Shown here one piece after another: positions 1 to 9,488 of a stretch of DNA of 64,000 nt; the first letter of the stretch is position 1; each line of letters begins with the position of its first letter. The stretch covers positions 1,426,001 to 1,490,000 of the forward strand of contig NZ_CP092361.1 in assembly GCF_022354465.1 (NCBI RefSeq), given 5' to 3'. A model generated the notes under the pieces. It did no database searches. It saw only the letters and a list, made by a program, of their open reading frames with translations, and was not told where the DNA came from. The translations under genes and the position numbers were made by a program. Source of the DNA: Wielerella bovis (GTDB taxonomy: Bacteria; Pseudomonadota; Gammaproteobacteria; Burkholderiales; Neisseriaceae).

Positions 1-487
1 AATCTACTTGTTGTTTTAATACTTCAATACCTTTTTGTGCCACAACAGCACGTTTACCTTCGTGTTTGAATGGACGCGTAACCACAGCAACGGTCAAAAT
101 GCCCATTTCTTTGGCGATTTCGGCAATAACAGGAGCTGCACCTGTACCTGTGCCACCACCCATACCGGTAGTAATAAACAACATGTCTGCACCGCTAATC
201 ACTTGTGAAATAGCTTCACGGTCTTCCAAAGCAGCATCACGACCTACATCGGGATTGGCACCTGCACCCAAACCACGCGTTAAGCTCGCACCTAATTGAA
301 CTTTGGTTGGAGCAGTATTGTTTGCTAATGATTGTGCATCAGTATTGGCGCTGATGTATTCTACACCTTGAATGGGATTATCAATCATATTGTTGATGGC
401 ATTGCAGCCACCACCACCCACACCAATGACTTTAATAATTGCAGGGCTAGAAGTGGATTCCACGAAATTGTAAACGGGATTGTTCAT
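1..487 (-). CDS. ftsZ: Cell division protein FtsZ, N-terminal part (runs off the window)
   Basis: Tubulin-like GTPase that polymerises into the Z ring at midcell and recruits the divisome. Only the first 162 codons are present; the 3' part lies left of base 1. The reading frame starts MNNPVYNF, shows the nucleotide-binding stretch [17 protein letters not shown] (residues 18-34) and the tubulin signature GGGTGTG (residues 110-116). The start is supported by a GAGGAG ribosome site a few bases upstream on the minus strand. It follows ftsA in the order murC-ddl-ftsQ-ftsA-ftsZ, the usual end of the dcw cluster. An inverted DUS pair separates it from ftsA. Confidence 0.97.
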   Translation of the reverse strand, partial: MNNPVYNFVESTSSPAIIKVIGVGGGGCNAINNMIDNPIQGVEYISANTDAQSLANNTAPTKVQLGASLTRGLGAGANPDVGRDAALEDREAISQVISGADMLFITTGMGGGTGTGAAPVIAEIAKEMGILTVAVVTRPFKHEGKRAVVAQKGIEVLKQQVD

Positions 488-550
488 GATATTGAGCTCC
501 TCACTTTCCCGTTTTGGGAAGTGTGCTTGAAAGGGTTGATATGTATATTC

Positions 551-578
551 AGCAGCCTGAAACCTTTTCAGGCTGCCT
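551..578 (-). terminator. Inverted DUS pair between ftsA and ftsZ
   Basis: GCAGCCTGAAA is followed after a few bases by TTTTCAGGCTGCC, giving a strong stem with a very short loop. Such inverted DUS pairs often act as intrinsic terminators in Neisseriaceae. Here it lies between two genes of the same operon direction, so partial attenuation before ftsZ is possible. No long T-run follows on the minus strand. Confidence 0.5.
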
Positions 579-583
579 TTATT

Positions 584-1954
584 TTACAGGTTATTTTTCA
601 TCCAACTGCTAACTTTACTGAAAATGCTGGGTTTGCGTGGTTTAGGTTCAGGTAGACTTAAAGAACCATCGTCCAGCACATCTCGAATTTCATCATTTTC
701 ATCTATATCGGTATGATGATAGGCGGATTCAGTTGCAGAAACAGATTGTACGATAGTTGTATTTTCTGGTGTACGACGCGTCATTGTACCCGCACTTGTA
801 CCAGTTTGTTTCGCACGCTCTTTGGCTGCATGTAACAAACCAATAACAGTTGCATAACGGGGATTGCGGACACGTTCCGATAAGGTTCCCATTTCTTGGG
901 GCACGCCAATTCGTGCAGGTAAATTGAATACATCTTCTGCTAATTCAACTACGCCACGTAATAAAGATGCACCACCTGTCAGCACTACGCCAGAAGTCAA
1001 AACTTCTTCAGGGAAACCTGCGCGACGTAATTCATTTAGTGTTAATTCAAAAATCTCTTCTACGCGCGGACCAATCACGCTAGCCAATGTTCGACGCGAA
1101 ATTTGGCGTGGTAAACGGTCGCCAACACTGGGCACTTCCACCATTTCATCTAAATCATCCAAGTTTGCCAAAGCTGCACCATGAAAGACTTTGATTCGCT
1201 CTGCTGCACTGTATGGTGTGCGCAGGGCTTGGGCTAAGTCGCGTGTAATCAAATCACCTGCAATTGGGATAACAGCAGTATGACGAATCGCGCCATTGGT
1301 ATATACAGCAATATCGGTTGTACCGCCACCAATATCCACCACGACAACGCCTAATTCTTTTTCATCTTCGGTTAAAACTGCATCAGCGGAAACCAAAGGT
1401 TGCAACATGATATTGTCTACTTTCAGGCTGCATCGCTCAATACATTTTTGCACATTTTGCAAAGCTGTTACCGCACCTGTAATGATGTGAACACGCGTAT
1501 CCAAACGTACGCCACTCATGCCAATCGGTTCGCGTACACCTGGTTGATTATCAATAATATATTCTTGAACAACGGTATGCAAAATTTGATGGTCAGGCGG
1601 AATGTTTACCGCTTTGGCAGTATCTTTGGCGCGGTCAATATCAGCTTTGCTGACTTCGCCATCTTTAATTTTAACTACGCCTTGTGAATTCAGGCTGCGT
1701 ATATGATTGCCAGAAATGCCCGTTACCACACTTTTAATTTTACATTCAGCCATGCGCTCAGCTTCGCTCATGGCTTGTTGAATGGCTTGGGCAGTTGCAT
1801 CAATATTGGTAACCATGCCCGCTTTGAGTCCGCGAGATTCTGCTAGACCCATGCCGACAATGTTGATGTCATCATTGACCACTTCTCCAATCAGTGCAAT
1901 GACTTTGGATGTGCCAACGTCTAATGCGCTAACATATTGCTTATTCTCAGCCAT
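584..1954 (-). CDS. ftsA: Cell division protein FtsA
   Basis: Actin-like ATPase that tethers FtsZ filaments to the inner membrane and recruits later divisome proteins. 456 residues. Phosphate-1 motif LDVGTSKV at residues 11-18, phosphate-2 motif DIGGGTTD at about 207-214, adenosine motif TGGASLLRG at about 326-334, and a C-terminal amphipathic helix ending FSKVSSWMKNNL for membrane binding. The linker before that helix is variable and Ser/Thr-rich, as is common. It lies between ftsQ and ftsZ, 23 bases after the ftsQ stop. The length is slightly above the usual 410-420 residues because of the linker. Confidence 0.97.
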   Translation of the reverse strand: MAENKQYVSALDVGTSKVIALIGEVVNDDINIVGMGLAESRGLKAGMVTNIDATAQAIQQAMSEAERMAECKIKSVVTGISGNHIRSLNSQGVVKIKDGEVSKADIDRAKDTAKAVNIPPDHQILHTVVQEYIIDNQPGVREPIGMSGVRLDTRVHIITGAVTALQNVQKCIERCSLKVDNIMLQPLVSADAVLTEDEKELGVVVVDIGGGTTDIAVYTNGAIRHTAVIPIAGDLITRDLAQALRTPYSAAERIKVFHGAALANLDDLDEMVEVPSVGDRLPRQISRRTLASVIGPRVEEIFELTLNELRRAGFPEEVLTSGVVLTGGASLLRGVVELAEDVFNLPARIGVPQEMGTLSERVRNPRYATVIGLLHAAKERAKQTGTSAGTMTRRTPENTTIVQSVSATESAYHHTDIDENDEIRDVLDDGSLSLPEPKPRKPSIFSKVSSWMKNNL

Positions 1955-1977
1955 ATTATCTTTTCCGATACAACAAT

Positions 1978-2742
1978 TTATCGTGTTTTTCTTTTGGTAG
2001 GTGTGTTAATTTTTTCTGATTCATTTGCGCTATTAGGTTTGGGTATATCACTACGCAAACGAGTGGCAAATGCATCAGAATAGCGCATATCCACATAATC
2101 TAAACTCGCCGCTTGCGGACTGAGTATACTGGGATAGGCTTCTACAAAACGGTTTAAGCGTGCGTGAACATTATCTTTACCCAATCGCAATTCAATGCCA
2201 TTGTTCAACATCATTGTCCACGATGCGTGTGGGCTATATTGTAAACGCAGAATCTTCAAACGCAAAGATTTTAAACGTGTACTGAATACTTTATATTGTT
2301 CTAACATCAATTTGTGGTGACGAATATCACCATCAAATTCAGGTAATTCGCCTTGATAGGCAGCCTGAAAAACCGTGCCATCTGCTGAAATCAGACCTGC
2401 TTGATGCCCTTCGCGTATCCAACGAGCTGCAGGCTCGTATTCGCTCACTGTAATTTTGATGAGAGAGGGAGGAATGCGGTCAATACGCGCATGTCGAACC
2501 CAACCTGTACTCTCGGCAGCACGTTTAGCTTCATGTACATTGACCATGAAAAAACTACCTGTGAGATGCGGTTTAACGGAATCAAAAATACGCTGTTTGC
2601 TGGCATAGTCCAATTTGTCGCTACCATTATCGTTCACAATGGTAATGGCGGCAATTTGGAAATAAGGCATACGTGTAATCCACACGCCACCTAAATACAG
2701 CGCGATTATAAAAAGAATACAAAACAAATATTTCACGCGCAA
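1978..2742 (-). CDS. ftsQ: Cell division protein FtsQ
   Basis: Bitopic divisome protein that with FtsB and FtsL links early Z-ring proteins to septal peptidoglycan synthesis. 254 residues. One membrane segment follows the start (about residues 4-22). A POTRA-like domain follows (about residues 32-105, containing VKPHLTGSFFMVNVHEA), then the beta domain. The Arg/Lys-rich tail is low in complexity. The start MRVKYLF lies only 6 bases after the ddl stop, consistent with translational coupling in the dcw operon. Identification rests on position and architecture as much as on motif, because FtsQ is poorly conserved. Confidence 0.93.
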   Translation of the reverse strand: MRVKYLFCILFIIALYLGGVWITRMPYFQIAAITIVNDNGSDKLDYASKQRIFDSVKPHLTGSFFMVNVHEAKRAAESTGWVRHARIDRIPPSLIKITVSEYEPAARWIREGHQAGLISADGTVFQAAYQGELPEFDGDIRHHKLMLEQYKVFSTRLKSLRLKILRLQYSPHASWTMMLNNGIELRLGKDNVHARLNRFVEAYPSILSPQAASLDYVDMRYSDAFATRLRSDIPKPNSANESEKINTPTKRKTR

Positions 2743-2748
2743 GCTCGC

Positions 2749-3669
2749 TTATTTGCTATATGCAGTTTGCAAGATAGAAACACACAAATCAGCAAATTCT
2801 ATGCCCATTTGTTTGGCTGCTTTGGGGATTAAGCTGTGGCTAGTCATACCTGGGAGTGTATTCACTTCTAAAATATACAATTTGCCATCTGCACCTTTCA
2901 AAAAGTCTACGCGCCCACAGGTATTGCCACCGCCAATCGCCGCAAATGCTTTAACTGCCAATTCACGCATTTGTTGTTCATCGCTGTCGCTTAAATCAGA
3001 TGGGCATAAGTATTCGGTATCATCGCGCAAATATTTGGCTTCCCAGTCGTAAAAATCATTTTTGGGAATGATGCGAATGGTTGGCAAGGCTTGTTGATTG
3101 AATACACCACATGTGTATTCTCCGCCCGACATAAATTGTTCTGCCAAAATTTCGCCGTGCAGATTTTGTGAGCGCAATAAATCGTAAACACTTGCTAATT
3201 CGCCTGCGTTGCGTACTTTGTATACGCCCACGCTGCTGCCTTCTGCGGCAGGTTTCACAAATAGTGGCAAACCCAGTTGTTGTTCTACGGCGGTAAAATC
3301 GCTGTCATCGTGTAACACAACAAATGGGGGAATCGGTAAATTCAATGCCGCCCAAATCAATTTACAGCGATATTTATCCATGCCTAATGCGGACGCTAAT
3401 ACGCCACAACCTGTATAGGGAATGCCCAATGCTTCCAATGCGCCTTGTACTGTGCCATCTTCGCCATAAGTGCCGTGTAAAATATTGAAGGCAGCCTGAA
3501 AACCTTGTGTTTTGAGTTCGGCTAGATTGGTTTCGGCTGGGTCAAAAGCGTGTGCATCAATGCCTTTGCTACGAAGTGCATCTAAAATAGCGCGACCGCT
3601 GGTTAAAGAAACTTCTCGTTCTGATGAAAATCCGCCCATTAATACGGCGATTTTGCCAAAGTTTTGCAT
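2749..3669 (-). CDS. ddl: D-alanine--D-alanine ligase
   Basis: ATP-dependent ligase joining two D-alanines for the peptidoglycan precursor pentapeptide; cytoplasmic. 306 residues, the usual length of the DdlB type. It starts with GKIAVLMGGFSSEREVSLTS and has the ATP-grasp fold. HGTYGEDGTVQG (near residue 64) is a family signature, and EVNTLPGMTSHSLIPKAA near the C terminus carries the Mg-binding and substrate residues. A DUS inside the gene encodes part of GFQAAFN. It lies between murC and ftsQ in the standard dcw order. Confidence 0.97.
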   Translation of the reverse strand: MQNFGKIAVLMGGFSSEREVSLTSGRAILDALRSKGIDAHAFDPAETNLAELKTQGFQAAFNILHGTYGEDGTVQGALEALGIPYTGCGVLASALGMDKYRCKLIWAALNLPIPPFVVLHDDSDFTAVEQQLGLPLFVKPAAEGSSVGVYKVRNAGELASVYDLLRSQNLHGEILAEQFMSGGEYTCGVFNQQALPTIRIIPKNDFYDWEAKYLRDDTEYLCPSDLSDSDEQQMRELAVKAFAAIGGGNTCGRVDFLKGADGKLYILEVNTLPGMTSHSLIPKAAKQMGIEFADLCVSILQTAYSK

Positions 3670-3696
3670 ATTTTTCTTCTTTATTTTTGTTTATTT

Positions 3697-3816
3697 AGGC
3701 AGCCTGAAAGTCTGATAATGTGTTTCAGGCTGCTTTTTAAAGGTTAAATCATAAAATAGATGTTATTTTACAATATAAGGCAGCCTGAAAATATCAAAAA
3801 CCTTTTCAGGCTGCCT
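3697..3816 (-). terminator. Two inverted DUS pairs between murC and ddl
   Basis: Two separate inverted DUS pairs (3697-3736 and 3778-3816) fill most of the 150-base gap between murC and ddl. The pair nearer murC is the better terminator for murC transcripts. If functional, ddl and ftsQAZ would need readthrough or their own promoter. I see no convincing promoter in the gap. Confidence 0.55.
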
Positions 3817-3821
3817 TATAT

Positions 3822-5231
3822 TTATGCAGTTTGACGGGTTAAATCCAGCAAACCTTGTGCGGTACGATTGATGCTGCCCGCGCCCATTGTCAGCAACACA
3901 TCACCATCTTGCAATACGTTTAACAAGGTTTCGGGTAGAGCTGCCACATCTTCGCAATAAATCGGTTCCAGTTTACCCAATACGCGAATAGCGCGTGTGA
4001 GTGCACGACTATCCGCTGCAACAATCGGGTCTTCACCTGCTGCATACACTTCAGTTAAAACCAAGCTGTCCACTGTACTCAAAATTTTTACGAAATCTTC
4101 AAACAAATCGCGTGTGCGTGTATAGCGATGGGGTTGGAATGCCAATACCAAACGATTGTTGGGATAAGCACCGCGTGCTGCCGCTAATGTGGCTTGCATT
4201 TCAATCGGATGATGACCGTAGTCGTCAATGACCAAAGCAGTACCGCCTTTGGGTAGCTTGATTTCGCCATAATTTTGGAAACGGCGACCGACACCTGCAA
4301 ATCCTGATAAACCCGTTTGAATGGCTTCAACCGATGCATTGCATTCCAATGCCACACCAATACTTGCCAACGCGTTGAGTACATTGTGTCGCCCTGGTAA
4401 ATTCAGCAAAACATCAAATGACAACACATTTTCTTTTTGGCGAACGTGCGCGGTGAATGTCATTTGTGCGCCGCGTGTTTCCACATTCGTTGCCCAAATA
4501 TCTGCGCTGTCATCGTCAATGGCGTAAGTTGCAAATGGTTTTTTGATTTTGGGTAAGATGGCGCGTACATTGGCATTATCCACACACAAAAATGCTTTGC
4601 CATAGAAAGGCATACGATGCACAAAATCCACAAACGCTTGATGCAATTTGTCTAAACTGTGGTCGTAGGTGTCCATGTGGTCTTCGTCAATATTGGTAAT
4701 GACGGTAATCACGGGCGATAAATACAGGAATGACGCATCACTTTCATCAGCTTCGGCAACCAACCACAAACCTTTGCCCAATTTAGCATTGGTTCCTGCT
4801 GCGGTTAATTTACCACCAATCACAAAAGTAGGGTCAAGTCCTGCCGCACCCAAAATAGATGCGGTTAAGCTGGTAGTAGTGGTTTTGCCATGTGTACCTG
4901 CAATCGCAATACCTTCACGTAAACGCATCAATTCTGCCAACATCATGGCGCGTGGAATCACAGGGATATGTTGCTCAATCGCAGCCAAAACTTCTGGGTT
5001 ATCGTGTTTCACGGCGGTAGAAGTAACCACGACTTCTGCGCCAGCAATGTGTTCTGCCGTATGACCAGGGTACACTTGGATACCCAAATTACTCAAATAA
5101 CGCGTTACTGCTGTTTGCGCTTGGTCTGAACCCGACACGTTAAAGCCAAGATTGTGCAAAACTTCGGCGATACCGCACATACCCGTACCGCCGATTCCGA
5201 CAAAATGGATATTTTTCACTCTGTTTTTCAT
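3822..5231 (-). CDS. murC: UDP-N-acetylmuramate--L-alanine ligase MurC
   Basis: Adds L-alanine to UDP-MurNAc, the first amino acid step of peptidoglycan synthesis; cytoplasmic. 469 residues, the expected length. N-terminal Rossmann motif [13 protein letters not shown] (residues 12-24), Mur-ligase P-loop GTHGKTTTT (residues 112-120), central [10 protein letters not shown], and the C-terminal-domain element [10 protein letters not shown]. First dcw gene in the window. The murG/ftsW side would lie to the right, but that DNA instead holds a Nudix gene, so the cluster is interrupted here. Confidence 0.97.
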   Translation of the reverse strand: MKNRVKNIHFVGIGGTGMCGIAEVLHNLGFNVSGSDQAQTAVTRYLSNLGIQVYPGHTAEHIAGAEVVVTSTAVKHDNPEVLAAIEQHIPVIPRAMMLAELMRLREGIAIAGTHGKTTTTSLTASILGAAGLDPTFVIGGKLTAAGTNAKLGKGLWLVAEADESDASFLYLSPVITVITNIDEDHMDTYDHSLDKLHQAFVDFVHRMPFYGKAFLCVDNANVRAILPKIKKPFATYAIDDDSADIWATNVETRGAQMTFTAHVRQKENVLSFDVLLNLPGRHNVLNALASIGVALECNASVEAIQTGLSGFAGVGRRFQNYGEIKLPKGGTALVIDDYGHHPIEMQATLAAARGAYPNNRLVLAFQPHRYTRTRDLFEDFVKILSTVDSLVLTEVYAAGEDPIVAADSRALTRAIRVLGKLEPIYCEDVAALPETLLNVLQDGDVLLTMGAGSINRTAQGLLDLTRQTA

Positions 5232-5340
5232 GAGATTTGCTTTCGTTTCGTAATGAACGCGCAGGTTCGTTTAATTTTAAAATTAAAGGGCGTTATTTTA
5301 AAGGACTTGACGATGCTACGCTATGTTTTTTACTAATTTA

Positions 5341-5384
5341 TTTTCAGGCTGCCTTATATTTGTATTAGGATAAGGCAGCCTGAA
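5341..5384 (-). terminator. Inverted DUS pair overlapping the end of the Nudix gene
   Basis: TTTTCAGGCTGCCT and AGGCAGCCTGAAAA form a stem with a loop of about 16 bases. The inner arm lies inside the last codons of the Nudix gene and encodes GFQAALS. The terminator is therefore partly coding. Confidence 0.55.
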
Positions 5385-5829
5385 AACCTTGTTTTGCCCA
5401 TTGTAAAATAATTTCACGATTGGACGGCGAAAATACCTTCTCCGCTGCTTGATGCGCAGGTAACCATTGGTAAGCGGAATGTTCGCTCAATGCAATCGGT
5501 GTATCTGCATCAATCGCAGCAGAAAACCAATGTTCCATATTGTGCGTTACGCCGTCAGCATAGCGATGTCGCCAATGAGCGTAAATTTCGTATTCGGTAC
5601 AATAATGCCAATCGTGCAAAACAGATTGGGGCAAAATAATTCCTGTTTCCTCAAAAACTTCGCGTAAGGCAGCCTGAAAAGGCGGTTCGTTTATATCATC
5701 TAAACTACCTGTTACCGATTGCCAAAAATCAGGTGGATTAAGTCGATTGAGTAACAAAACATTGCCATGATAATCATGCAATAACACCAGCACCGAAATG
5801 GGAAGTTTTTTGTTTTTTTCAGGCTGCAT
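5365..5829 (-). CDS. nudB: Nudix hydrolase, dihydroneopterin triphosphate diphosphatase type
   Basis: Predicted to remove pyrophosphate from dihydroneopterin triphosphate in folate synthesis. 154 residues from an ATG preceded by AAGGAG; longer in-frame starts would overlap the upstream channel gene. The Nudix box spans about residues 41-64: GSLDD then E48, and REVFEETG at 56-63. The spacing between the box glycine and first glutamate is six residues rather than the standard five. A DUS (5667-5680) lies inside the box and encodes FQAAL. The stop of the upstream MscS-like gene is 5 bases before this start, so the two are an operon. The substrate is inferred from similarity in length and motifs to NudB. 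Confidence 0.85.
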   Translation of the reverse strand: MQPEKNKKLPISVLVLLHDYHGNVLLLNRLNPPDFWQSVTGSLDDINEPPFQAALREVFEETGIILPQSVLHDWHYCTEYEIYAHWRHRYADGVTHNMEHWFSAAIDADTPIALSEHSAYQWLPAHQAAEKVFSPSNREIILQWAKQGFQAALS

Positions 5830-5833
5830 GATA

Positions 5834-7153
5834 TTACTCCTTATTTGAGTGAGGCAAAATACGCACTTCGCGTTGTGGGTAAGGGAATTCAATGCCTTCT
5901 TCTTGAAAACGTTGCCAAATGGTCAGCAAAATGGCGGAAAATAAACCAGCAAAACCGTTTTCAGGGTCGCTAACCCAAAAACTGATGCGTAAGTTGATGC
6001 CATTGTCAGCAAATCCCGTCAAAATTGCCGAAGGTTCAGGTTCTTGCAAAACACGTTCTTGGGCAGCGGCGGCATCTTTCATAATTTGTAAGGCAAGCTG
6101 CAAATCGGTTTTGTATGCAACTTGAATATCCAATGACTGATACAAAGCTTTTTCTGTATACGATTCGTTGATAACGGTGCTGGTTACAAATGTTTCGTTT
6201 GGAATAAGTGCTTCTTGTCCGCCTGCGCTGCGTAATACGACAAAACGCGATGTGATTTCGGTTACATAGCCTGTGAAATTATTGACCGTCAAGCGGTCAC
6301 CAGGGCGCACGGAACGGTCTGCCAAAATAATAAAACCAGAGACATAATTGCTGGCAATTTTCTGTAAACCAAAACCCAAGCCAACACCCAATGCACCGCC
6401 GAATACCGATAATACAGTCAAATCAATGCCAACCAAAGGCAGCGCAATCAATATGGACAAAATCATCAGCAAGGTTTTGGTGATTTTGGATAATACAATG
6501 CGCAAGTTTAAGTCCAAGCGAGTGCTTGCCATGACTTTACTATTAATCCATTTTGCCAGCCACATCATGAACAACATGACAATGCCGACCCACAATAAAC
6601 CTGTCAGCAAAGTAAATAAATTCAATTTACCGTTGCCTGCGGAAAACTCCAATGTTTTCATCCATGTGATGATGATGTCGTCAATGCCTGAAACCCACAA
6701 TACAAAATAAGTCCAACTCAATGCAGCAGTAGTTCGTTCTACTGCATCGCTCCATGAAGTTTTGGGCAATGCGCCGTGTAATAACGCCAATATTAAGCGA
6801 ATCATAATCATCCAGTTGGCGGCTAAAACCAATAAGCGCAGCCAAACAGCGGAAAATCCGAAAAATTTCCACGCAATTTGTGCCGCAATGCCGAATATCA
6901 GCAAAGTAATGGGAAATAATACGCGTTTGATTGGGTGACGCAAGGGACGAAAACGAATACGGTTGATATGTTTGCTGCGTTCCAAACGTGTGGCAATGGT
7001 TAAGGCTACCAATGCCAATGCGAAAACGATGCCAAGCTCAATCCAGCCTTCAGTTTGACGCATGCTGCGTTCTAACAAGCGGGCGGTAAATTCATGGCGG
7101 GTAAATAAATGGCTGACATAATTGTGCCAATTCAACAGTTCTTCTGTATTCAT
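5834..7153 (-). CDS. MscS-family mechanosensitive channel
   Basis: Inner-membrane channel predicted to open under membrane tension and release solutes during osmotic downshift. 439 residues. Several membrane helices lie in the first 270 residues. The family pore helix is visible as GGALGVGLGFGLQKIASNYV (about residue 255), followed by the cytoplasmic beta domain (ILADRSVRPGDRLTV) and the C-terminal alpha/beta domain ending FPYPQREVRIL. The extra N-terminal helices make it larger than E. coli MscS (286 residues), closer to the YbdG/MscM size class. It is co-transcribed with the Nudix gene and divergent from proS. No specific subfamily name is assigned. Confidence 0.9.
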   Translation of the reverse strand: MNTEELLNWHNYVSHLFTRHEFTARLLERSMRQTEGWIELGIVFALALVALTIATRLERSKHINRIRFRPLRHPIKRVLFPITLLIFGIAAQIAWKFFGFSAVWLRLLVLAANWMIMIRLILALLHGALPKTSWSDAVERTTAALSWTYFVLWVSGIDDIIITWMKTLEFSAGNGKLNLFTLLTGLLWVGIVMLFMMWLAKWINSKVMASTRLDLNLRIVLSKITKTLLMILSILIALPLVGIDLTVLSVFGGALGVGLGFGLQKIASNYVSGFIILADRSVRPGDRLTVNNFTGYVTEITSRFVVLRSAGGQEALIPNETFVTSTVINESYTEKALYQSLDIQVAYKTDLQLALQIMKDAAAAQERVLQEPEPSAILTGFADNGINLRISFWVSDPENGFAGLFSAILLTIWQRFQEEGIEFPYPQREVRILPHSNKE

Positions 7154-7565
7154 GTTTTACGTAGGAATTAATGGCAGCACAGCGAGGTTATTCGTGCTTT
7201 TTGCGTTAAAAATATGCGGGCGGATTATAGCGGTCTTTGTTTGAATTGGAAACTTGCCCACAGTATCTGTGGATAATTGTGTGGAGAAACGAGTTTTTGG
7301 ATAAAAAAATAAAGAATAATCAGGCATTGATTTTTTGTGATGAAAATTTAAGCAATAGGCAGCCTGAAAAGGGGTTTTCAGGCTGCCTTATTGTGTATTT
7401 TATGATAAATAATAAACAATTATTTTTTAATTAAATTAATAAGATAATTTGTCTAATTGGTCTTGATATCTGTTCTGTATCAATAGGCAGCCTGAAAAAG
7501 TTTTCAGCACATCTGAAACCTTGTTACAATCCATGTTTTACACAATTTGACACGAGTAAACAAAA
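7154..7565. other. Divergent intergenic region between the MscS-like gene and proS
   Basis: About 410 bases without a credible gene. It contains an inverted DUS pair with a 4-base loop (7357-7388), a further DUS near 7484, and the proS promoter candidate at its right end. The remainder is AT-rich with no recognised repeat. Confidence 0.7.
7502..7530 (+). promoter_or_regulatory. Candidate proS promoter, extended -10
   Basis: TACAAT at 7525-7530 is preceded by TG one base upstream, an extended -10 arrangement. The region 17 bases further upstream (TTTCAG) is only a weak -35 match. It lies 35 bases before the proS ATG, the right distance for a short leader. Inferred from sequence only. Confidence 0.45.
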
Positions 7566-9278
7566 ATGAAAGCCTCTCAATTTTTTATTTCTACGCTGAA
7601 AGAAGCACCAGCCGACGCCACTTTGCCTAGCCATAAATTGATGTTACGCGCGGGTTTGATTAAAGCCAATGCATCGGGTTTGTACACTTGGATGCCGATG
7701 GGTTTGCGAGTGTTGCGTAAAGTGGAAGCGATTGTGCGCGAAGAATTGAATCAAGCAGGTTGCATTGAATTGTTGATGCCTGTGATTCAGTCTGCCGAAT
7801 TGTGGCAAGAAAGTGGACGTTGGGAGCAATATGGTAAAGAATTATTGCGTTTGAAAGACCGCAAAGATGCGGAATTTTGTGTTAGCCCAACTTGCGAAGA
7901 GATGATTACGGACATTGTGCGCCGTGAAATCACGTCATACAAACAGTTGCCAAAAAATTTCTATCACATTCAAACCAAGTTCCGCGATGAAATTCGTCCG
8001 CGTTTTGGCGTGATGCGTGGGCGTGAGTTTATGATGAAAGATGCGTATTCATTCCATGCGGATTTGGCATCGCTGCAACAAACGTATCAAGATATGTTTG
8101 ATGCGTATTGCAAAATTTTCAATCGCTTGGGTTTGAATTTCCGTCCTGTGGCGGCGGATACGGGCAGTATTGGCGGTACGGGTTCGCATGAGTTTCAAGT
8201 GTTGGCGGACAGCGGCGAAGATGTGATTGCGTATAGCGATGTTTCGGATTACGCGGCGAATGTGGAATTGGCGCAAACTTTACCGCTTTCAGGCTGCCGT
8301 GCTGAACCGACACAAACATTAAGCAAAGTGCATACGCCGAATACCAAAACGATTGCGGCATTGGTGGAATTTTTGAATGTGCCGATTGAAACCACGTTGA
8401 AATCGATTGTGGTGGAAGGTGAAAAAGAAGGCGAATTGGTGTTATTGCTGTTGCGTGGCGACCATGAGTTCAATGATATTAAAGCGGAAAAATTAGCAGG
8501 TGTGAAATCGCCTTTGACGATGGCTTCACCTGAAAGCATTTTTGCGATGTTGGGTGCGAATGGTGGTTCGTTGGGGCCTGTGGGTTTTAAAGGTAAAGTA
8601 TATGCGGATTTTGCGACTGAAAAAGCGGCAGATTGGGTGATTGGCGCCAACGAAGACGATTTCCACTACACGGGTTTCAATTTTGGACGTGATGCGGCTG
8701 AACCTGAATTTGTGGATTTACGCAATGTGGTGGAGGGCGACCCTAGTCCTGATGGTAAAGGCAGCCTGAAACTGGCGCGTGGTATTGAAGTGGGACACGT
8801 TTTCCAATTACGCGATAAATATGCCAAAGTGATGAATGCGACATTCTTGGATAATAATGGTAAAGCGCAAATTATGGAGATGGGTTGCTATGGCATCGGT
8901 GTTACGCGTGTGGTGGCGGCAGCGATTGAGCAAAATAATGATGAACGCGGCATTATTTGGACAGATGCAATGGCACCGTTTACGGTGGTGATTGTGCCGA
9001 TGAATTACAAAAAATCGGCAGATGTTCGCGATGCGGCGGAGAAAATTTATGCGGAATTGTTGGCGGCTGGTGTAGATGTGTTATTGGATGACCGCGATGA
9101 ACGTGCTGGTGTGTTGCTCAATGACAGCGAATTGTTGGGTATTCCGCATCGCATTGTGATTGGCGAGCGTGGTTTGAAAGAAGGTGTGATTGAATACGCA
9201 CAACGCCGTGATACGGAAGCCTCTTCGGTGGGTGTGAATGAAATTGTTGCTAAAATTTTATCGGTGGTGAAGCTGTAA
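7566..9278 (+). CDS. proS: Prolyl-tRNA synthetase
   Basis: Class II aminoacyl-tRNA synthetase charging tRNA-Pro. 570 residues, the length of the bacterial form with the inserted editing domain. The class II motif region contains [21 protein letters not shown] (motif 2, split around residues 139-158) and motif 3 [17 protein letters not shown] near residue 440. The editing (INS) domain lies between them, about residues 225-400. The C-terminal anticodon-binding domain includes [24 protein letters not shown] inside the gene encodes LSGCRAE (near 8290). An inverted DUS pair follows the stop. Monocistronic by appearance. Confidence 0.97.
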   Translation: MKASQFFISTLKEAPADATLPSHKLMLRAGLIKANASGLYTWMPMGLRVLRKVEAIVREELNQAGCIELLMPVIQSAELWQESGRWEQYGKELLRLKDRKDAEFCVSPTCEEMITDIVRREITSYKQLPKNFYHIQTKFRDEIRPRFGVMRGREFMMKDAYSFHADLASLQQTYQDMFDAYCKIFNRLGLNFRPVAADTGSIGGTGSHEFQVLADSGEDVIAYSDVSDYAANVELAQTLPLSGCRAEPTQTLSKVHTPNTKTIAALVEFLNVPIETTLKSIVVEGEKEGELVLLLLRGDHEFNDIKAEKLAGVKSPLTMASPESIFAMLGANGGSLGPVGFKGKVYADFATEKAADWVIGANEDDFHYTGFNFGRDAAEPEFVDLRNVVEGDPSPDGKGSLKLARGIEVGHVFQLRDKYAKVMNATFLDNNGKAQIMEMGCYGIGVTRVVAAAIEQNNDERGIIWTDAMAPFTVVIVPMNYKKSADVRDAAEKIYAELLAAGVDVLLDDRDERAGVLLNDSELLGIPHRIVIGERGLKEGVIEYAQRRDTEASSVGVNEIVAKILSVVKL

Positions 9279-9284
9279 GGTAAA

Positions 9285-9326
9285 AGGCAGCCTGAAAACA
9301 TATTTAACATGTTTTTCAGGCTGCCT
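9285..9326 (+). terminator. Inverted DUS pair after proS
   Basis: AGGCAGCCTGAAAA and TTTTCAGGCTGCCT frame a loop that itself contains ACAT/ATGT, followed by TTT. It starts 7 bases after the proS stop and is a typical DUS-type intrinsic terminator. Confidence 0.7.
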
Positions 9327-9357
9327 TTATCCTTTATTTGTCTGTTTTTAAATATGT

Positions 9358-9465
9358 TATAGTCGCTTAAAATAAAAATAGGACAAGGCGACCACGCCCG
9401 TCGTGTACATCTAGTACATAAGGGCGTGGACAACGCAGTAGTATTTTTAATTTTAAGCGACTATA
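9358..9465 (+). repeat. Correia-like element, TATAGTCG-ended variant, upstream of the autotransporter
   Basis: 108 bases with terminal inverted repeats TATAGTCGCTTAAAAT and its complement. The interior (GGACAAGGCG, GTACATAAGGG, CAACGC) matches the Correia-type elements elsewhere in the window. Its right end lies 23 bases before the autotransporter start, so it occupies the promoter region of that gene. Correia elements are known to supply promoters or RNase III sites in Neisseria; a role here is inference. Confidence 0.85.
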
Positions 9466-9488
9466 AACAAATTTGTTTAAGGAGAAGC

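Noticed and set aside
9426..9488. Upstream in-frame start for the autotransporter
   Set aside because: It lies inside a repeat element and would hide the signal peptide; AAGGAG precedes the ATG pair at 9489/9492.
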